Source: Paenibacillus sp. FSL M7-0420 | GTDB lineage: Bacteria > Bacillota > Bacilli > Paenibacillales > Paenibacillaceae | Length of the DNA: 64,000 bases | Reading direction: 5' to 3' | Assembly (NCBI RefSeq): GCF_038002345.1 | Contig: NZ_JBBOCJ010000001.1 | Location: 2,728,001 to 2,792,000, forward strand | Part shown: one piece after another, positions 1-8,103 of the stretch | Numbering within the stretch: position 1 is the stretch's first letter | Layout: each line of letters begins with the position of its first letter | Position numbers and translations under genes: made by a program | The notes under the pieces: generated by a model | Seen by the model: only the letters and a program-made list of their open reading frames with translations | Told to the model about the DNA's origin: nothing | Databases searched by the model: none

Positions 1-501
1 AATATAGGATTAGGAAATTTAGAGGAGGTAGACAATCTGGACCAAATAATGGATGCAGCTAAAAAGACGGGAGCAGATGAATTTATTTCTCAGCTTCCTG
101 AAAAATATGAAACAAGATTAAAGAAGGAGTGGTCTGGAAGTGTAGATCTTTCGCTGGGACAATGGCAAAAATTAGCTATTACACGGGCTTTAATGAAACC
201 TTCCGCTATTCTGATTCTGGATGAGCCCACTGCATCATTAGATGTGGTTTCGGAGCATGAAATATTCAAGCAGTTTCAAGAAATGAAATTTAGCAGACTA
301 TGTATAATGGTTACTCATAGATTCGTTAATACAAGAGATGTAGACAATATTATTGTATTAGAGTCAGGAGAAATAAGAGAATTGGGTACGCATGCCGAAC
401 TGATTCAGCAGGAAGGACTGTATGCCCGTCTATACAGAATGCAGGCGGATTCATATGAAAAAGAATCGGGTCAAGAGATTCACGAAAAAGTCACAATATA
501 A
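1..501 (+). CDS. ABC exporter ATP-binding domain, 3' part only
   Basis: This frame is open from the first base, so the gene starts outside the window and only about 166 C-terminal residues are seen. They form the second half of an ABC nucleotide-binding domain: a LSLGQWQK signature near visible residue 50, a Walker B strand ILILDEPTA near residue 70, and an H-loop in MVTHRF. The signature has LSLGQ where LSGGQ is usual. The C-terminal HAELIQQEGLYARLYRMQ segment is typical of fused permease-ATPase exporters (MsbA/LmrA type), so the missing part is probably a six-helix membrane domain. The substrate cannot be read from this fragment. The gene lies upstream of an ECF sigma gene and a second ABC exporter, all on the same strand and in similarly A+T-rich DNA, so the block may act together in export or self-protection (inference). 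Confidence 0.85.
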   Translation, partial: NIGLGNLEEVDNLDQIMDAAKKTGADEFISQLPEKYETRLKKEWSGSVDLSLGQWQKLAITRALMKPSAILILDEPTASLDVVSEHEIFKQFQEMKFSRLCIMVTHRFVNTRDVDNIIVLESGEIRELGTHAELIQQEGLYARLYRMQADSYEKESGQEIHEKVTI

Positions 502-556
502 TTCCATTTTTTATCGCACAAATTAGTTATACATAATAAGGAAAGGAGGGAACTAC

Positions 557-1153
557 GTGGATGAGGTGGAGTGGATCCGAAGAATACAGGAAGGGGAGAC
601 GCAGTATCTTACACCGCTGATCGAGCATTACTACCCAGGGATTCAGAAGTACTGCTACTACAGGGTCCGAAGTGAGGAAGAAGCAAAAGATCTGACTCAG
701 GAAACCTTCTATCGATTCTGCAGAAGTATTGACAAGTATAGGCATGCGGGAAAATGCCTTGCCTATTTATACACAATCGCCCGGAATCTTTGTAATGATT
801 ACCTGCAAAAACGCCGCTCATTATCTTGGGAGCAAGTGCAGGAAGCAGAAAAAGTATATAGATGGCAAACCCCTTCTATTGAAGAGCAAGTGGAAGGAGA
901 GCAACTGGTGACTGAACTGCTTCTGCTGCTGCCTGAAGAACAGAGGGAAATGGTCTTTATGCGATACTGTCTGGACATGACTTTTCGCGACATTGCCCGT
1001 GTTACGGGAGTGAATGTATGCATAGCCCAATATAAGGTGAATCGCGGACTAGTTGTATTTAGAAACTATTTAGAAAGGAGTGAGTTTTTTGAAAAAGAAA
1101 AAGAAACATTTCATCACAACTACACTAAGAGGCTACCCTTCGTTTCCCGTTGA
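557..1153 (+). CDS. ECF-type RNA polymerase sigma factor
   Basis: A protein of about 198 residues with the two sigma-70 domains of an extracytoplasmic-function sigma factor. Region 2 spans roughly residues 15-85 (EEAKDLTQETFYRFCRSID, then AYLYTIARNLCNDYLQKR). Region 4 spans roughly 120-170 (LLPEEQREMVFMRYC, then a helix-turn-helix at FRDIARVTGVNVCIAQYKV). It should direct RNA polymerase to a small regulon in response to an envelope signal. The GTG start follows GAAAGGAGGG at 541-550. The coding frame runs 65 nt past the start of the next gene, giving a lysine/glutamate-rich tail of about 24 residues that such factors usually lack. No classical zinc-finger anti-sigma gene follows; the next membrane protein could take that role (inference). 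Confidence 0.85.
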   Translation: MDEVEWIRRIQEGETQYLTPLIEHYYPGIQKYCYYRVRSEEEAKDLTQETFYRFCRSIDKYRHAGKCLAYLYTIARNLCNDYLQKRRSLSWEQVQEAEKVYRWQTPSIEEQVEGEQLVTELLLLLPEEQREMVFMRYCLDMTFRDIARVTGVNVCIAQYKVNRGLVVFRNYLERSEFFEKEKETFHHNYTKRLPFVSR

Positions 1154-1871
1154 TCATGAGCGAGTAGAACAAACCATTTATGGGGCTAATGAGATGCTGA
1201 GACAAGCACATGTCACGCGAAGAATCTCATTTCCAGAGTTTTATAAGGCTCAACTTTCTTTTATCAGTTGGAAAGTATGGATGCTACAACTGTTAATTGT
1301 CGCTGGAATGGGCGTACTTCTATATCAATTTGTGAATCGACCTCACGGAGATATTGAAATTGTCATGCTGGCTTCTATTGCTGCTCCATTATTAGTGATT
1401 ACGGGTTTACAGACACTGACCCGATCTTTGACTTGTCATATGATAGAGATTGAATTAAGCACCTGGCGGAGGCTGGAGAAGCTGACACTGGTGCGCATGA
1501 GTCTGCTTGGCATTGCGGATCTAATCGGTCTGATCATTTTGGCCATTCTCTTGAACGTTTGGATAGAGATGGAGATTGTGAGCCTCCTGCTATATCTTCT
1601 GGTACCGTTCAATGTGTCATGTCTTGGATCCCTTTGGTTAATGAACCGAGTTCGTAACACAAATTGTGGATATTACTGTCTGGCGTATTGCGGACTGTTG
1701 ATTATAGTACAGATTATTTGTACATTTACTCCTTCCTTATCTTTATTTATTTCATCAGCAGACACATTGTGGGGAATAGTACTGTTTCTTTCTTTGGGTG
1801 GGATTGTGTACGAGACTCTAGGGGTAAGCAAGAACTTCAAAAGTCTGGATACAGCCGTGAAATTACATTAA
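1089..1871 (+). CDS. Integral membrane protein, sigma-linked, unknown function
   Basis: About 260 residues with a basic, lysine-rich N-terminus, a soluble stretch of about 55 residues, then six hydrophobic segments (roughly residues 60-80, 95-115, 140-160, 165-190, 200-220 and 225-245). I do not recognise a named family. I chose the TTG at 1089 because AAAGGAG at 1074-1080 lies 8 nt upstream; the in-frame GTG at 1080 overlaps that ribosome site. The start lies inside the sigma gene, so the two are translationally coupled. Position suggests a membrane partner or anti-sigma regulator of the sigma factor, or an accessory part of the ABC exporter that follows; both are inference. Confidence 0.6.
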   Translation: MKKKKKHFITTTLRGYPSFPVDHERVEQTIYGANEMLRQAHVTRRISFPEFYKAQLSFISWKVWMLQLLIVAGMGVLLYQFVNRPHGDIEIVMLASIAAPLLVITGLQTLTRSLTCHMIEIELSTWRRLEKLTLVRMSLLGIADLIGLIILAILLNVWIEMEIVSLLLYLLVPFNVSCLGSLWLMNRVRNTNCGYYCLAYCGLLIIVQIICTFTPSLSLFISSADTLWGIVLFLSLGGIVYETLGVSKNFKSLDTAVKLH

Positions 1872-1925
1872 TATTTATAAGTTTATAGTAGACAGATCAA
1901 TTGTGATTATAAGGAGAAGTGTGGA

Positions 1926-2816
1926 ATGCTTGAACTAAAATTAAATCAAGTGAGTAAAAAATTTTCTGCTAAAAGAGCGGTAAACGGGATCTCAATCCAG
2001 CTTTCTAATGGTGTCTATGGTCTACTGGGAGCAAATGGTGCAGGAAAAACAACACTGCTACGAATGATCTGTGGAGTCCTGAACCCTACATCGGGTACGA
2101 TCCAGATGAATAAAGAGGATATCAGTGACATGGGGGAGCGCTATCGTGACTTGCTTGGCTATCTGCCCCAAGACTTCGGTTATTATCCTGATTTCAGTGC
2201 AGAGGAGTTTCTGTGGTATGTTGGATCGCTAAAGGGATTGACTTTGGCGGCATCAAAAGGGAAAGCACGGGAATTACTGGGCACAGTGGCTCTGGAGGAT
2301 GTGGCCCGGAAGAAAATTCGTACCTTTTCTGGAGGAATGAAGCAGCGGCTGGGTATTGCACAGGCTCTTCTTAATGATCCCCGCATTCTGGTACTGGACG
2401 AGCCTACGGCAGGTCTGGATCCTAAAGAACGTGTCCGTTTCCGCAATTTACTTGCTGATCTAGCCAGGGATAAAATAGTAATTTTGTCAACCCATATTGT
2501 ATCCGATGTGGAATATATTGCCGATCAAATTCTCGTAATGAAAAAAGGGGAGTTGATGACAAGCGGAACGGTTGATCAACTTACAGCAACGATGAAAGGA
2601 CGCGTATGGACTTGTCATGTCCCGCTTCGGGATGCTGAGGAATGGAATGCCCGTTATTGCGTAAGTAATTTACGCCATGAAGGGGATCAGGTGGAATTGA
2701 GAATTGTGTCCGCAGATCAACCGAACGAGACGGCGATATCAGTCGTACCCTCATTGGAGGACTTCTATTTATATCATTTTCAGGATGAAGAAACAGTCAC
2801 GGCTGAAGAAAAATAG
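1926..2816 (+). CDS. ABC-2 type exporter ATP-binding subunit
   Basis: A 296-residue cytoplasmic ATPase of the ABC-2 exporter class. It has Walker A GANGAGKTT at about residues 35-43, the signature FSGGMKQR at 134-141, Walker B LVLDEPTAGLDP at 155-166 and an H-loop in LSTHIVSDVE. The C-terminal 80 residues form the variable extension seen in bacteriocin- and antibiotic-export ATPases. AAGGAGAAG lies just before the ATG. It is followed after 12 nt by two permease genes, so the complex probably pairs an ATPase dimer with one copy of each permease. The substrate is unknown; a peptide or envelope-active compound is a guess from the sigma-factor context. Confidence 0.9.
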   Translation: MLELKLNQVSKKFSAKRAVNGISIQLSNGVYGLLGANGAGKTTLLRMICGVLNPTSGTIQMNKEDISDMGERYRDLLGYLPQDFGYYPDFSAEEFLWYVGSLKGLTLAASKGKARELLGTVALEDVARKKIRTFSGGMKQRLGIAQALLNDPRILVLDEPTAGLDPKERVRFRNLLADLARDKIVILSTHIVSDVEYIADQILVMKKGELMTSGTVDQLTATMKGRVWTCHVPLRDAEEWNARYCVSNLRHEGDQVELRIVSADQPNETAISVVPSLEDFYLYHFQDEETVTAEEK

Positions 2817-2828
2817 GAGGCGTGTTCC

Positions 2829-4067
2829 ATGGATATACTAACCCGGTTTGAACTGCGAAAGATTATCCGTAAAAAAACATTTTATGCAGGAATTTTATTT
2901 TTAGTAGCGGTGGCGTTATTTTTATCTATTGTACTGGTTGCAAATATGCAAATGACCGGTAAGGATGGACAGTTTGTGAATGGAGTTGCAGCCATCCGGC
3001 TGGAAAGAGAGTACAATCGGCAGCTTGCTGGTCCGTTAACTATAGCAGCAATGGAGGCCGCTATAAGAAGGCATCAGGACTTACTTCATGATCCTAATAA
3101 CCTGGACAAGAAGGGGGAGATGACTGTCGAAGCTAATGCAAAATATGATATAAAGGATAATCAAATTCAATTCTTAATTACGGATGCCTTCTCTCCTGCT
3201 AATGCATACGATTATTATCTAATCGACAAAATCAACCCTGAAGAGATGCAGGGATTTTATCAGCGACGGTTGGATAAGGTGAGAGAATTTTTAAATAGCA
3301 ATGATTCTGATAACAACTATACTGCCAAAGAGAAAGCTTATTTTACAAAAATGAACGAAGGAATTCCAGTGCCTTTTCAAATGGACTATGTTACCGGCTG
3401 GAAAAATGTATTTGAAAATTTACCGGATCTCTTTCTAATCATTGCTTTTGTTATTGGGTTCTGTCTCGCACCGGTTTTTGCTGGGGAGTATCAGAGAGGA
3501 ACTGATGCTATAGTTTTATCTACTCGTTATGGTAGAAGCAAAGTTATTGCTGCTAAATTAAAAGCAAGCTTTATAGTTTCTGTAGGACTAATTTTTTCTC
3601 CAATTGCAATATATACTTTCCTGATACTTGGGGTGTTTGGATTTGATGGTGCAGGTGCCCACGTGCAAATGATCAGGTTTTTGGCTCCCGTTCCCTTCAC
3701 GGTGATTGAGACCTACCTGTGGACAGTATTGATCGGTAGTCTGGCGTGTCTTATGGTAGGAGCTTTGACACTTTGGCTCTCTAGCCGGATGAGCAATTCA
3801 TTCACAGTTATTGTTGCAACTGGAGTTTTTCTTGTAGGTACGCAGTTTATTCCCGAAAGCAAAAATAGTCGTCTATTAAGATATCTGACAGATCTGCTCC
3901 CAGGAAATATGTTTGACAGCTTTAGAAAGATAACTGGTTATCAAATATTTAATATTGGGGGACAGTTGGTTCCAACGTATAAAATAATGGTTGGATTTTC
4001 GATTATTGCTATAGCACTTCTGATACCTTTTACTTATCAGGCATTCAAAAAGCATCAGGTTGTATAG
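2829..4067 (+). CDS. ABC-2 type permease, copy 1
   Basis: A 412-residue membrane protein with an N-terminal cytoplasmic RFELRKIIRKKTF motif, one membrane helix (about residues 18-38), a large extracytoplasmic domain of about 160 residues, and five or six further helices from about residue 200. The conserved GEYQRGTDAIVLSTRYGR loop (about residue 217 on) matches the ABC-2 permease pattern in which a cytoplasmic loop contacts the ATPase. AGGAGG precedes the ATG. The next gene encodes a close relative of exactly the same length, so the two probably form a heterodimeric channel driven by the upstream ATPase. Confidence 0.85.
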   Translation: MDILTRFELRKIIRKKTFYAGILFLVAVALFLSIVLVANMQMTGKDGQFVNGVAAIRLEREYNRQLAGPLTIAAMEAAIRRHQDLLHDPNNLDKKGEMTVEANAKYDIKDNQIQFLITDAFSPANAYDYYLIDKINPEEMQGFYQRRLDKVREFLNSNDSDNNYTAKEKAYFTKMNEGIPVPFQMDYVTGWKNVFENLPDLFLIIAFVIGFCLAPVFAGEYQRGTDAIVLSTRYGRSKVIAAKLKASFIVSVGLIFSPIAIYTFLILGVFGFDGAGAHVQMIRFLAPVPFTVIETYLWTVLIGSLACLMVGALTLWLSSRMSNSFTVIVATGVFLVGTQFIPESKNSRLLRYLTDLLPGNMFDSFRKITGYQIFNIGGQLVPTYKIMVGFSIIAIALLIPFTYQAFKKHQVV

Positions 4068-4079
4068 GGGGCTTGACTT

Positions 4080-5318
4080 ATGGACGTGCTAACCCGTTTT
4101 GAAATACGGAAAATAATAAGGGGCAAATTATTTTATCTCGCCATTGGACTTGTGATGGCTGTTGTCTTACTTTTGGTCAACATGAGGTTTACTGGGGCAT
4201 ACATAACCGATCAAACGGGGAAGGGAATTAAAGGTATTGCAGCAATTGCTTTGGAAAAAAAATATGCGCGTCAGCATGCCGGACCCTTGTCAACGGAAAA
4301 AATAGCAAATGCGATTGAACGCCATAATAAAATTTTGCTTGATCCGAAGAATATTGATTATAAAGGGAATTTAAATCAGCATGCTTATGCTGTATATGAA
4401 GTTCCAGATGAACAGATCAATACGCTAATACGGTATGCTTTTTCACCCTTAAGCCAGTTCGATTATTCTGTAATGAATAGATTACATGAGGATGATGCAA
4501 AGAGATTTTATGAGAAGCGGATGGAAAAAATAAATGGATATTTAGATTACGATTATTCTTATGGTAATTATTCAGATAGGGAGAAAGCTTTTTTTAATGC
4601 AATGAACGAAAAACTTCGCGTTCCCTTTCAGATGGATTATGTTACCGGCTGGGAGAAGGTATTTCAAAATCTTCAAAACCTTTTTTTGGTGATCGCTTTA
4701 GCTATTGGAATATGTCTTGCTCCAATCTTCGCTGGTGAATATCAGCGGGGGACTGATGCGATAATTTTGTCTACACGTTATGGCAGGAATAAGGTGATCA
4801 CTGCCAAACTCAAGGCGAGCTTTATCCTATCTTTAGGTTTACTCTTCTTAGCACTCATGCTATACACACTTCTTCTTCTGGGGATATTTGGTTTTGAGGG
4901 CACGGGAGCCAGTGTACAGATCATTGATCTTTTAGCTCCCGTTAATTATACGGTAATCCAAGCATATCTGTGGACGATCTTGATTGGTAGTTTAGGCTGT
5001 CTGATGGTAGGAGCATTGACGTTATGGCTGTCTAGCAGTATGAATAGTCCCTTTTCAGTTATTATTGTAATTGGTATATTTGTGATTGCTCCATTCTTTA
5101 TTCCTGCAAGCAAGAGCAGCCGTTTGTTTAATCAACTGATGGATTTATTACCTGCTAATATGTTTAATGGTTTCAAAAAAATCACTTCATATGAAGTAAT
5201 TGATCTATTCGGTGCATTAATTCTAGAGTATAAGTTCATGACAGGATTCGCTATTATTGTTATAGCAGCATTGCTTCCACTTACTTTTAGAGCATTTAAG
5301 AACCATCAGGTAACCTGA
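4080..5318 (+). CDS. ABC-2 type permease, copy 2 (tandem paralogue)
   Basis: A 412-residue membrane protein aligned along its whole length with the gene just upstream: both start MD.LTRFE.RKIIR, and both contain QMDYVTGW, FAGEYQRGTDAI.LSTRYGR and TLWLSS. The extracytoplasmic domain (about residues 40-190) differs most between the copies, while the ATPase-contact loop and core helices are nearly the same. This points to a tandem duplication in which the outer domain specialised. The gene starts 12 nt after the previous stop and ends the A+T-rich block; a hairpin with a T-run follows at 5397-5437. Confidence 0.85.
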   Translation: MDVLTRFEIRKIIRGKLFYLAIGLVMAVVLLLVNMRFTGAYITDQTGKGIKGIAAIALEKKYARQHAGPLSTEKIANAIERHNKILLDPKNIDYKGNLNQHAYAVYEVPDEQINTLIRYAFSPLSQFDYSVMNRLHEDDAKRFYEKRMEKINGYLDYDYSYGNYSDREKAFFNAMNEKLRVPFQMDYVTGWEKVFQNLQNLFLVIALAIGICLAPIFAGEYQRGTDAIILSTRYGRNKVITAKLKASFILSLGLLFLALMLYTLLLLGIFGFEGTGASVQIIDLLAPVNYTVIQAYLWTILIGSLGCLMVGALTLWLSSSMNSPFSVIIVIGIFVIAPFFIPASKSSRLFNQLMDLLPANMFNGFKKITSYEVIDLFGALILEYKFMTGFAIIVIAALLPLTFRAFKNHQVT

Positions 5319-5396
5319 TTAAGAATAAAGTGTACTTTATGTATTATTATTAATCAGCCTGTAGACTGCCGATAAATTAATAAAAATAGCTTTAAA

Positions 5397-5437
5397 AAAA
5401 GATGGAGACTCTCGCAGGGTTGAAGTCTTCTTTTTTG
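5397..5437 (+). terminator. Probable intrinsic terminator after the duplicated permeases
   Basis: A hairpin with arms GGAGACT and AGTCTTC (one G-T pair) is followed by TTTTTT at 5431-5436 and preceded by an A-run. The rest of the gap 5319-5607 has no clear gene. It contains a short open stretch near 5450-5534 without a start or ribosome site. Confidence 0.55.
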
Positions 5438-5607
5438 TATTATATAGAAGCACAGCTGAACGAAAACCTAAGTGCCAAGAGCTGGAGTCCCGCATGAATT
5501 TAATCACGGCAAAAATGCGGGAGATTGGGATTTAATAGAAATGAACGATCTGGCCGGATGGTTCGTATTATAGTTATTTGCTAACACCAAGGAAGAGGTG
5601 AGAGGAA

Positions 5608-6321
5608 ATGCTGACCATCAAGAATTTTACGAAGAGTTATAAAGGCGGCGCAAAGGCCGTGGATGATCTTAGCCTTGAGGTTGAACGGGGCGACATCTAC
5701 GGCTTCATCGGGCATAACGGCGCTGGCAAGACCACGACGATCCGCGCTGTGGTGGGCGTGCTTGATTTTGAACAAGGGGAGATTGAAATTGACGGCATCT
5801 CAATTAAAAAAGATCCGTTAGCCTGCAAGGCGAAAATTGCCTACATCCCGGATAACCCGGACCTGTACGATCACCTGACGGGGATTCAGTACCTGAATTT
5901 CATCGGCGATCTCTTCAGTGTATCGAAGTCCACCCGGGAGCGGCTGATCGGGCAATACGGCGATGCCTTCCAGCTCACAGCCAGTCTGGGCGACTTGATC
6001 TCCTCGTATTCCCACGGCATGAAGCAGAAGCTGGCCATTATCTCGGCGCTGATTCATGAGCCGAAGCTGCTGGTGCTGGACGAACCCTTTGTCGGCCTTG
6101 ATCCGAAGGCGGCGCATACGCTGAAGACGATCATGGCAGATGTGTGCAGCAGAGGCAGTGCGATTTTCTTCTCCACGCATGTGCTGGATACTGCTGAGAA
6201 GCTCTGCAATAAGATTGCGATCATCAAAGGCGGACGGCTGATTGCCCATGGTAAGACCGAAGAGGTCAGGGGCGAGAACAGCCTGGAGGATGTATTCATG
6301 GAGCTGATCAATCATGATTAA
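5608..6321 (+). CDS. ABC transporter ATP-binding protein, EcsA-like
   Basis: A 237-residue ATPase with Walker A GHNGAGKTTT at about 35-44, Walker B LVLDEPFVGLDP at 155-166, an H-loop in FFSTHVLDT, and a signature that reads YSHGMKQK instead of SGGQ. The SHGM form is characteristic of EcsA-type ATPases in Bacillus. A ribosome site of AAGAGGTGAGAGG type precedes the ATG. The 3' end overlaps the following permease gene by 8 nt. By family, EcsAB-type transporters affect secretion and membrane-protease function, but this pair is only EcsA-like and its substrate is not known. Confidence 0.88.
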   Translation: MLTIKNFTKSYKGGAKAVDDLSLEVERGDIYGFIGHNGAGKTTTIRAVVGVLDFEQGEIEIDGISIKKDPLACKAKIAYIPDNPDLYDHLTGIQYLNFIGDLFSVSKSTRERLIGQYGDAFQLTASLGDLISSYSHGMKQKLAIISALIHEPKLLVLDEPFVGLDPKAAHTLKTIMADVCSRGSAIFFSTHVLDTAEKLCNKIAIIKGGRLIAHGKTEEVRGENSLEDVFMELINHD

Positions 6322-7912
6322 TGTCTGGAGATTAACGAAGCTGCAGCTATTGTCCTCCTTCGGCCTCAATAAAGCGCTGCATACGAAAGACCCTGCGGAG
6401 AGACGGAAGGCGCTGTTGCTCAGCATTGCGATGATAGCCGGGATACTCATGATCGGAGCCGTGTCATTCGGCTACAGCTTCATGATGGCGCAGTCGTTCG
6501 AGCAGCTTGGGAGGATGGACTTATTGCTGGCAGTGATGATGGCGGTCACTTCGCTGGTAGGCTTCTTCACTACGGTCTATAAGGCAAGCGGGGTATTATT
6601 CAGTTACAAAGACTACGATATGATCATGTCGCTTCCCGTGAAGACCAGCCATGTGGTGGCGAGCCGTGTGCTTCAGCTTTATGTGATGAATCTGTTCTTC
6701 ACGCTGCTGGTCATGCTTCCGGCGGGGGCGGTGTATGCGATACATGTGAAGCCGGGCGTGCTGTTCTACCTGTTTTTCCTATTGACGCTCTTCTTCATTA
6801 ATCTGCTGCCGATTATAGCGGCTGCGCTTGTGGGCACCCTCATTAGCTGGGTCTCGTCCCGGTTCCGGGCGAGCAAAATCCTGAATATGATTCTCACGTT
6901 CGCCTTCATCATTGTGCTGATGCTGGGCTCGTTCACGCTCAATCAAGGGCAGCAGGCGATTGCAGATGTTGGGGCCGCCTTGGGTGATATGATTTACAAG
7001 GTGTATCCTCCGGCTTTCCTGTACGTTGATGCGGTCTGCTCGTACCGGGTAAGTGCCTTGCTCTTCTTCATCGCGGTGTCTGTGCTGGTCTTCATGCTCT
7101 TCTCAATCCTGCTGGCGACCCGGTATAAGGCGATTCATACAGGGCTTATGACCAGCCGGGCAAGCCGCGGATATACGATGAAGCCGCTACAGGCTAATTC
7201 AGCATTCAAGGCCTTGTATCTAAAGGAGCTGCGGCGTTATTTCAGCTCGGTCAATTATGTGCTGAACACAGGGATCGGCATGGTGCTGCTCCTGATGATG
7301 TCCATTTCCTTATTATTCGTCAGCTCAGAGCAGCTGGGAACCATTCTTGACATCCCGCAGCTGTCGGACTCTCTAAGTACGCTGAGTCCGCTGGTGATCT
7401 CTCTGTTTGTTGTTCTGAGCTGCACCACGGCCTGCTCCATTTCGCTGGAAGGAAATCATCTGTGGATCTTGACCAGCTCCCCCGTGCCCAAACCGGCGAT
7501 TGTATTCAGCAAAGTGGCGGTGAATCTCACCATTACGTTACCCATTACAGCTGTAAGCTGGGGGCTGCTGGCCTATACTCTGCGTGCCGGGTGGATGGAA
7601 AGTATATTAATGCTGGCCGTTCCGGTAATCTATGCCTGCTATTCCGCCCTGCTGGGCGTTATGGTGAACCTGAAGCTGCCCAAGCTCGACTGGACCAGTG
7701 AAGTTGCGGCGATCAAGCAGAGTGCGTCGGTGCTGGTAACGATGATTATCGGCGTTCTCACGCTGGCTGTTCCCGCCGTACTGTTCATGCTTCTTCCTGG
7801 AGTGGGCGGAAATCTCATTCTGCTGGGATACGGCATTCTAATGGCAGCGGTGTGCGCCGGTATGTACAGATATATCCAGATCAACGGAGAGAGGATGTTT
7901 CAGAAGCTGTAG
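6314..7912 (+). CDS. ABC exporter permease, about 12 helices
   Basis: A 532-residue polytopic protein. Hydrophobic segments cluster in two halves, roughly residues 38-60, 70-90, 110-215 and 240-260, then 315-335, 350-375, 390-520. A cytoplasmic basic stretch (about 265-300) separates the halves and contains YLKELRRYFSS, which fits an ATPase-coupling region. The start overlaps the upstream ATPase gene by 8 nt, so the two are surely co-translated and form one transporter. The high helix number in a single chain suggests it works with a dimer of that ATPase. A T8 run follows at 7940-7947, but the hairpin in front of it is weak. Confidence 0.82.
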   Translation: MINVWRLTKLQLLSSFGLNKALHTKDPAERRKALLLSIAMIAGILMIGAVSFGYSFMMAQSFEQLGRMDLLLAVMMAVTSLVGFFTTVYKASGVLFSYKDYDMIMSLPVKTSHVVASRVLQLYVMNLFFTLLVMLPAGAVYAIHVKPGVLFYLFFLLTLFFINLLPIIAAALVGTLISWVSSRFRASKILNMILTFAFIIVLMLGSFTLNQGQQAIADVGAALGDMIYKVYPPAFLYVDAVCSYRVSALLFFIAVSVLVFMLFSILLATRYKAIHTGLMTSRASRGYTMKPLQANSAFKALYLKELRRYFSSVNYVLNTGIGMVLLLMMSISLLFVSSEQLGTILDIPQLSDSLSTLSPLVISLFVVLSCTTACSISLEGNHLWILTSSPVPKPAIVFSKVAVNLTITLPITAVSWGLLAYTLRAGWMESILMLAVPVIYACYSALLGVMVNLKLPKLDWTSEVAAIKQSASVLVTMIIGVLTLAVPAVLFMLLPGVGGNLILLGYGILMAAVCAGMYRYIQINGERMFQKL

Positions 7913-7967
7913 TCCGCTTGTTGTGCACGCGGGGAGAAGTTTTTTTTCGGATACACCCGATTAGCCC

Positions 7968-7999
7968 CTTGAAGTTGCCGCGGCGTCAAGTGATAGGAT
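7968..7999 (+). promoter_or_regulatory. MerR-type promoter: long spacer with internal dyad
   Basis: TTGAAG at 7969-7974 and TAGGAT at 7994-7999 are separated by exactly 19 bp. The spacer region carries the dyad CTTGA (7968-7972) / TCAAG (7986-7990) around a GC-rich core. A 19-bp spacer with a dyad between the -35 and -10 is the known hallmark of promoters activated by MerR-family proteins through DNA distortion. The next reading frame begins with what looks like the N-terminus of a MerR protein, as expected for an autoregulated merR gene. Confidence 0.7.
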
Positions 8000-8019
8000 A
8001 GCTAAGAGAGGAGGGTGAA

Positions 8020-8103
8020 ATGAACAAGACTGTTGTTACCATACAGCAATTGTCGGAGCAACTCGGGCTGACTACGTGTATAGGCCATGAAATTGGGGGG
8101 ACT
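8020..8103 (+). pseudogene. Remnant of a MerR-family regulator N-terminus, in frame with GNAT gene
   Basis: A strong ribosome site (GAGGAGGG, 8009-8016) leads into 28 codons. Residues VTIQQLSEQLGLTT match the first helix and turn of a MerR DNA-binding domain, which normally continues as R(T/S)(I/L)R(Y/H)YE.IGL. Here the recognition helix is replaced by CIGHEIGG, and the frame runs straight into an acetyltransferase. The best reading is an internal deletion that removed the rest of the regulator and left its promoter and start. It may still be translated as an N-terminal extension of the GNAT protein or serve as a leader peptide. Confidence 0.6.

Noticed and set aside
5450..5534. Short open stretch ending ELESRMNLITAKMREIGI, recalling Spo0E-like phosphatases
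   Set aside because: It lacks a start and the Spo0E motif. The resemblance is limited to a charged helix and could be chance.
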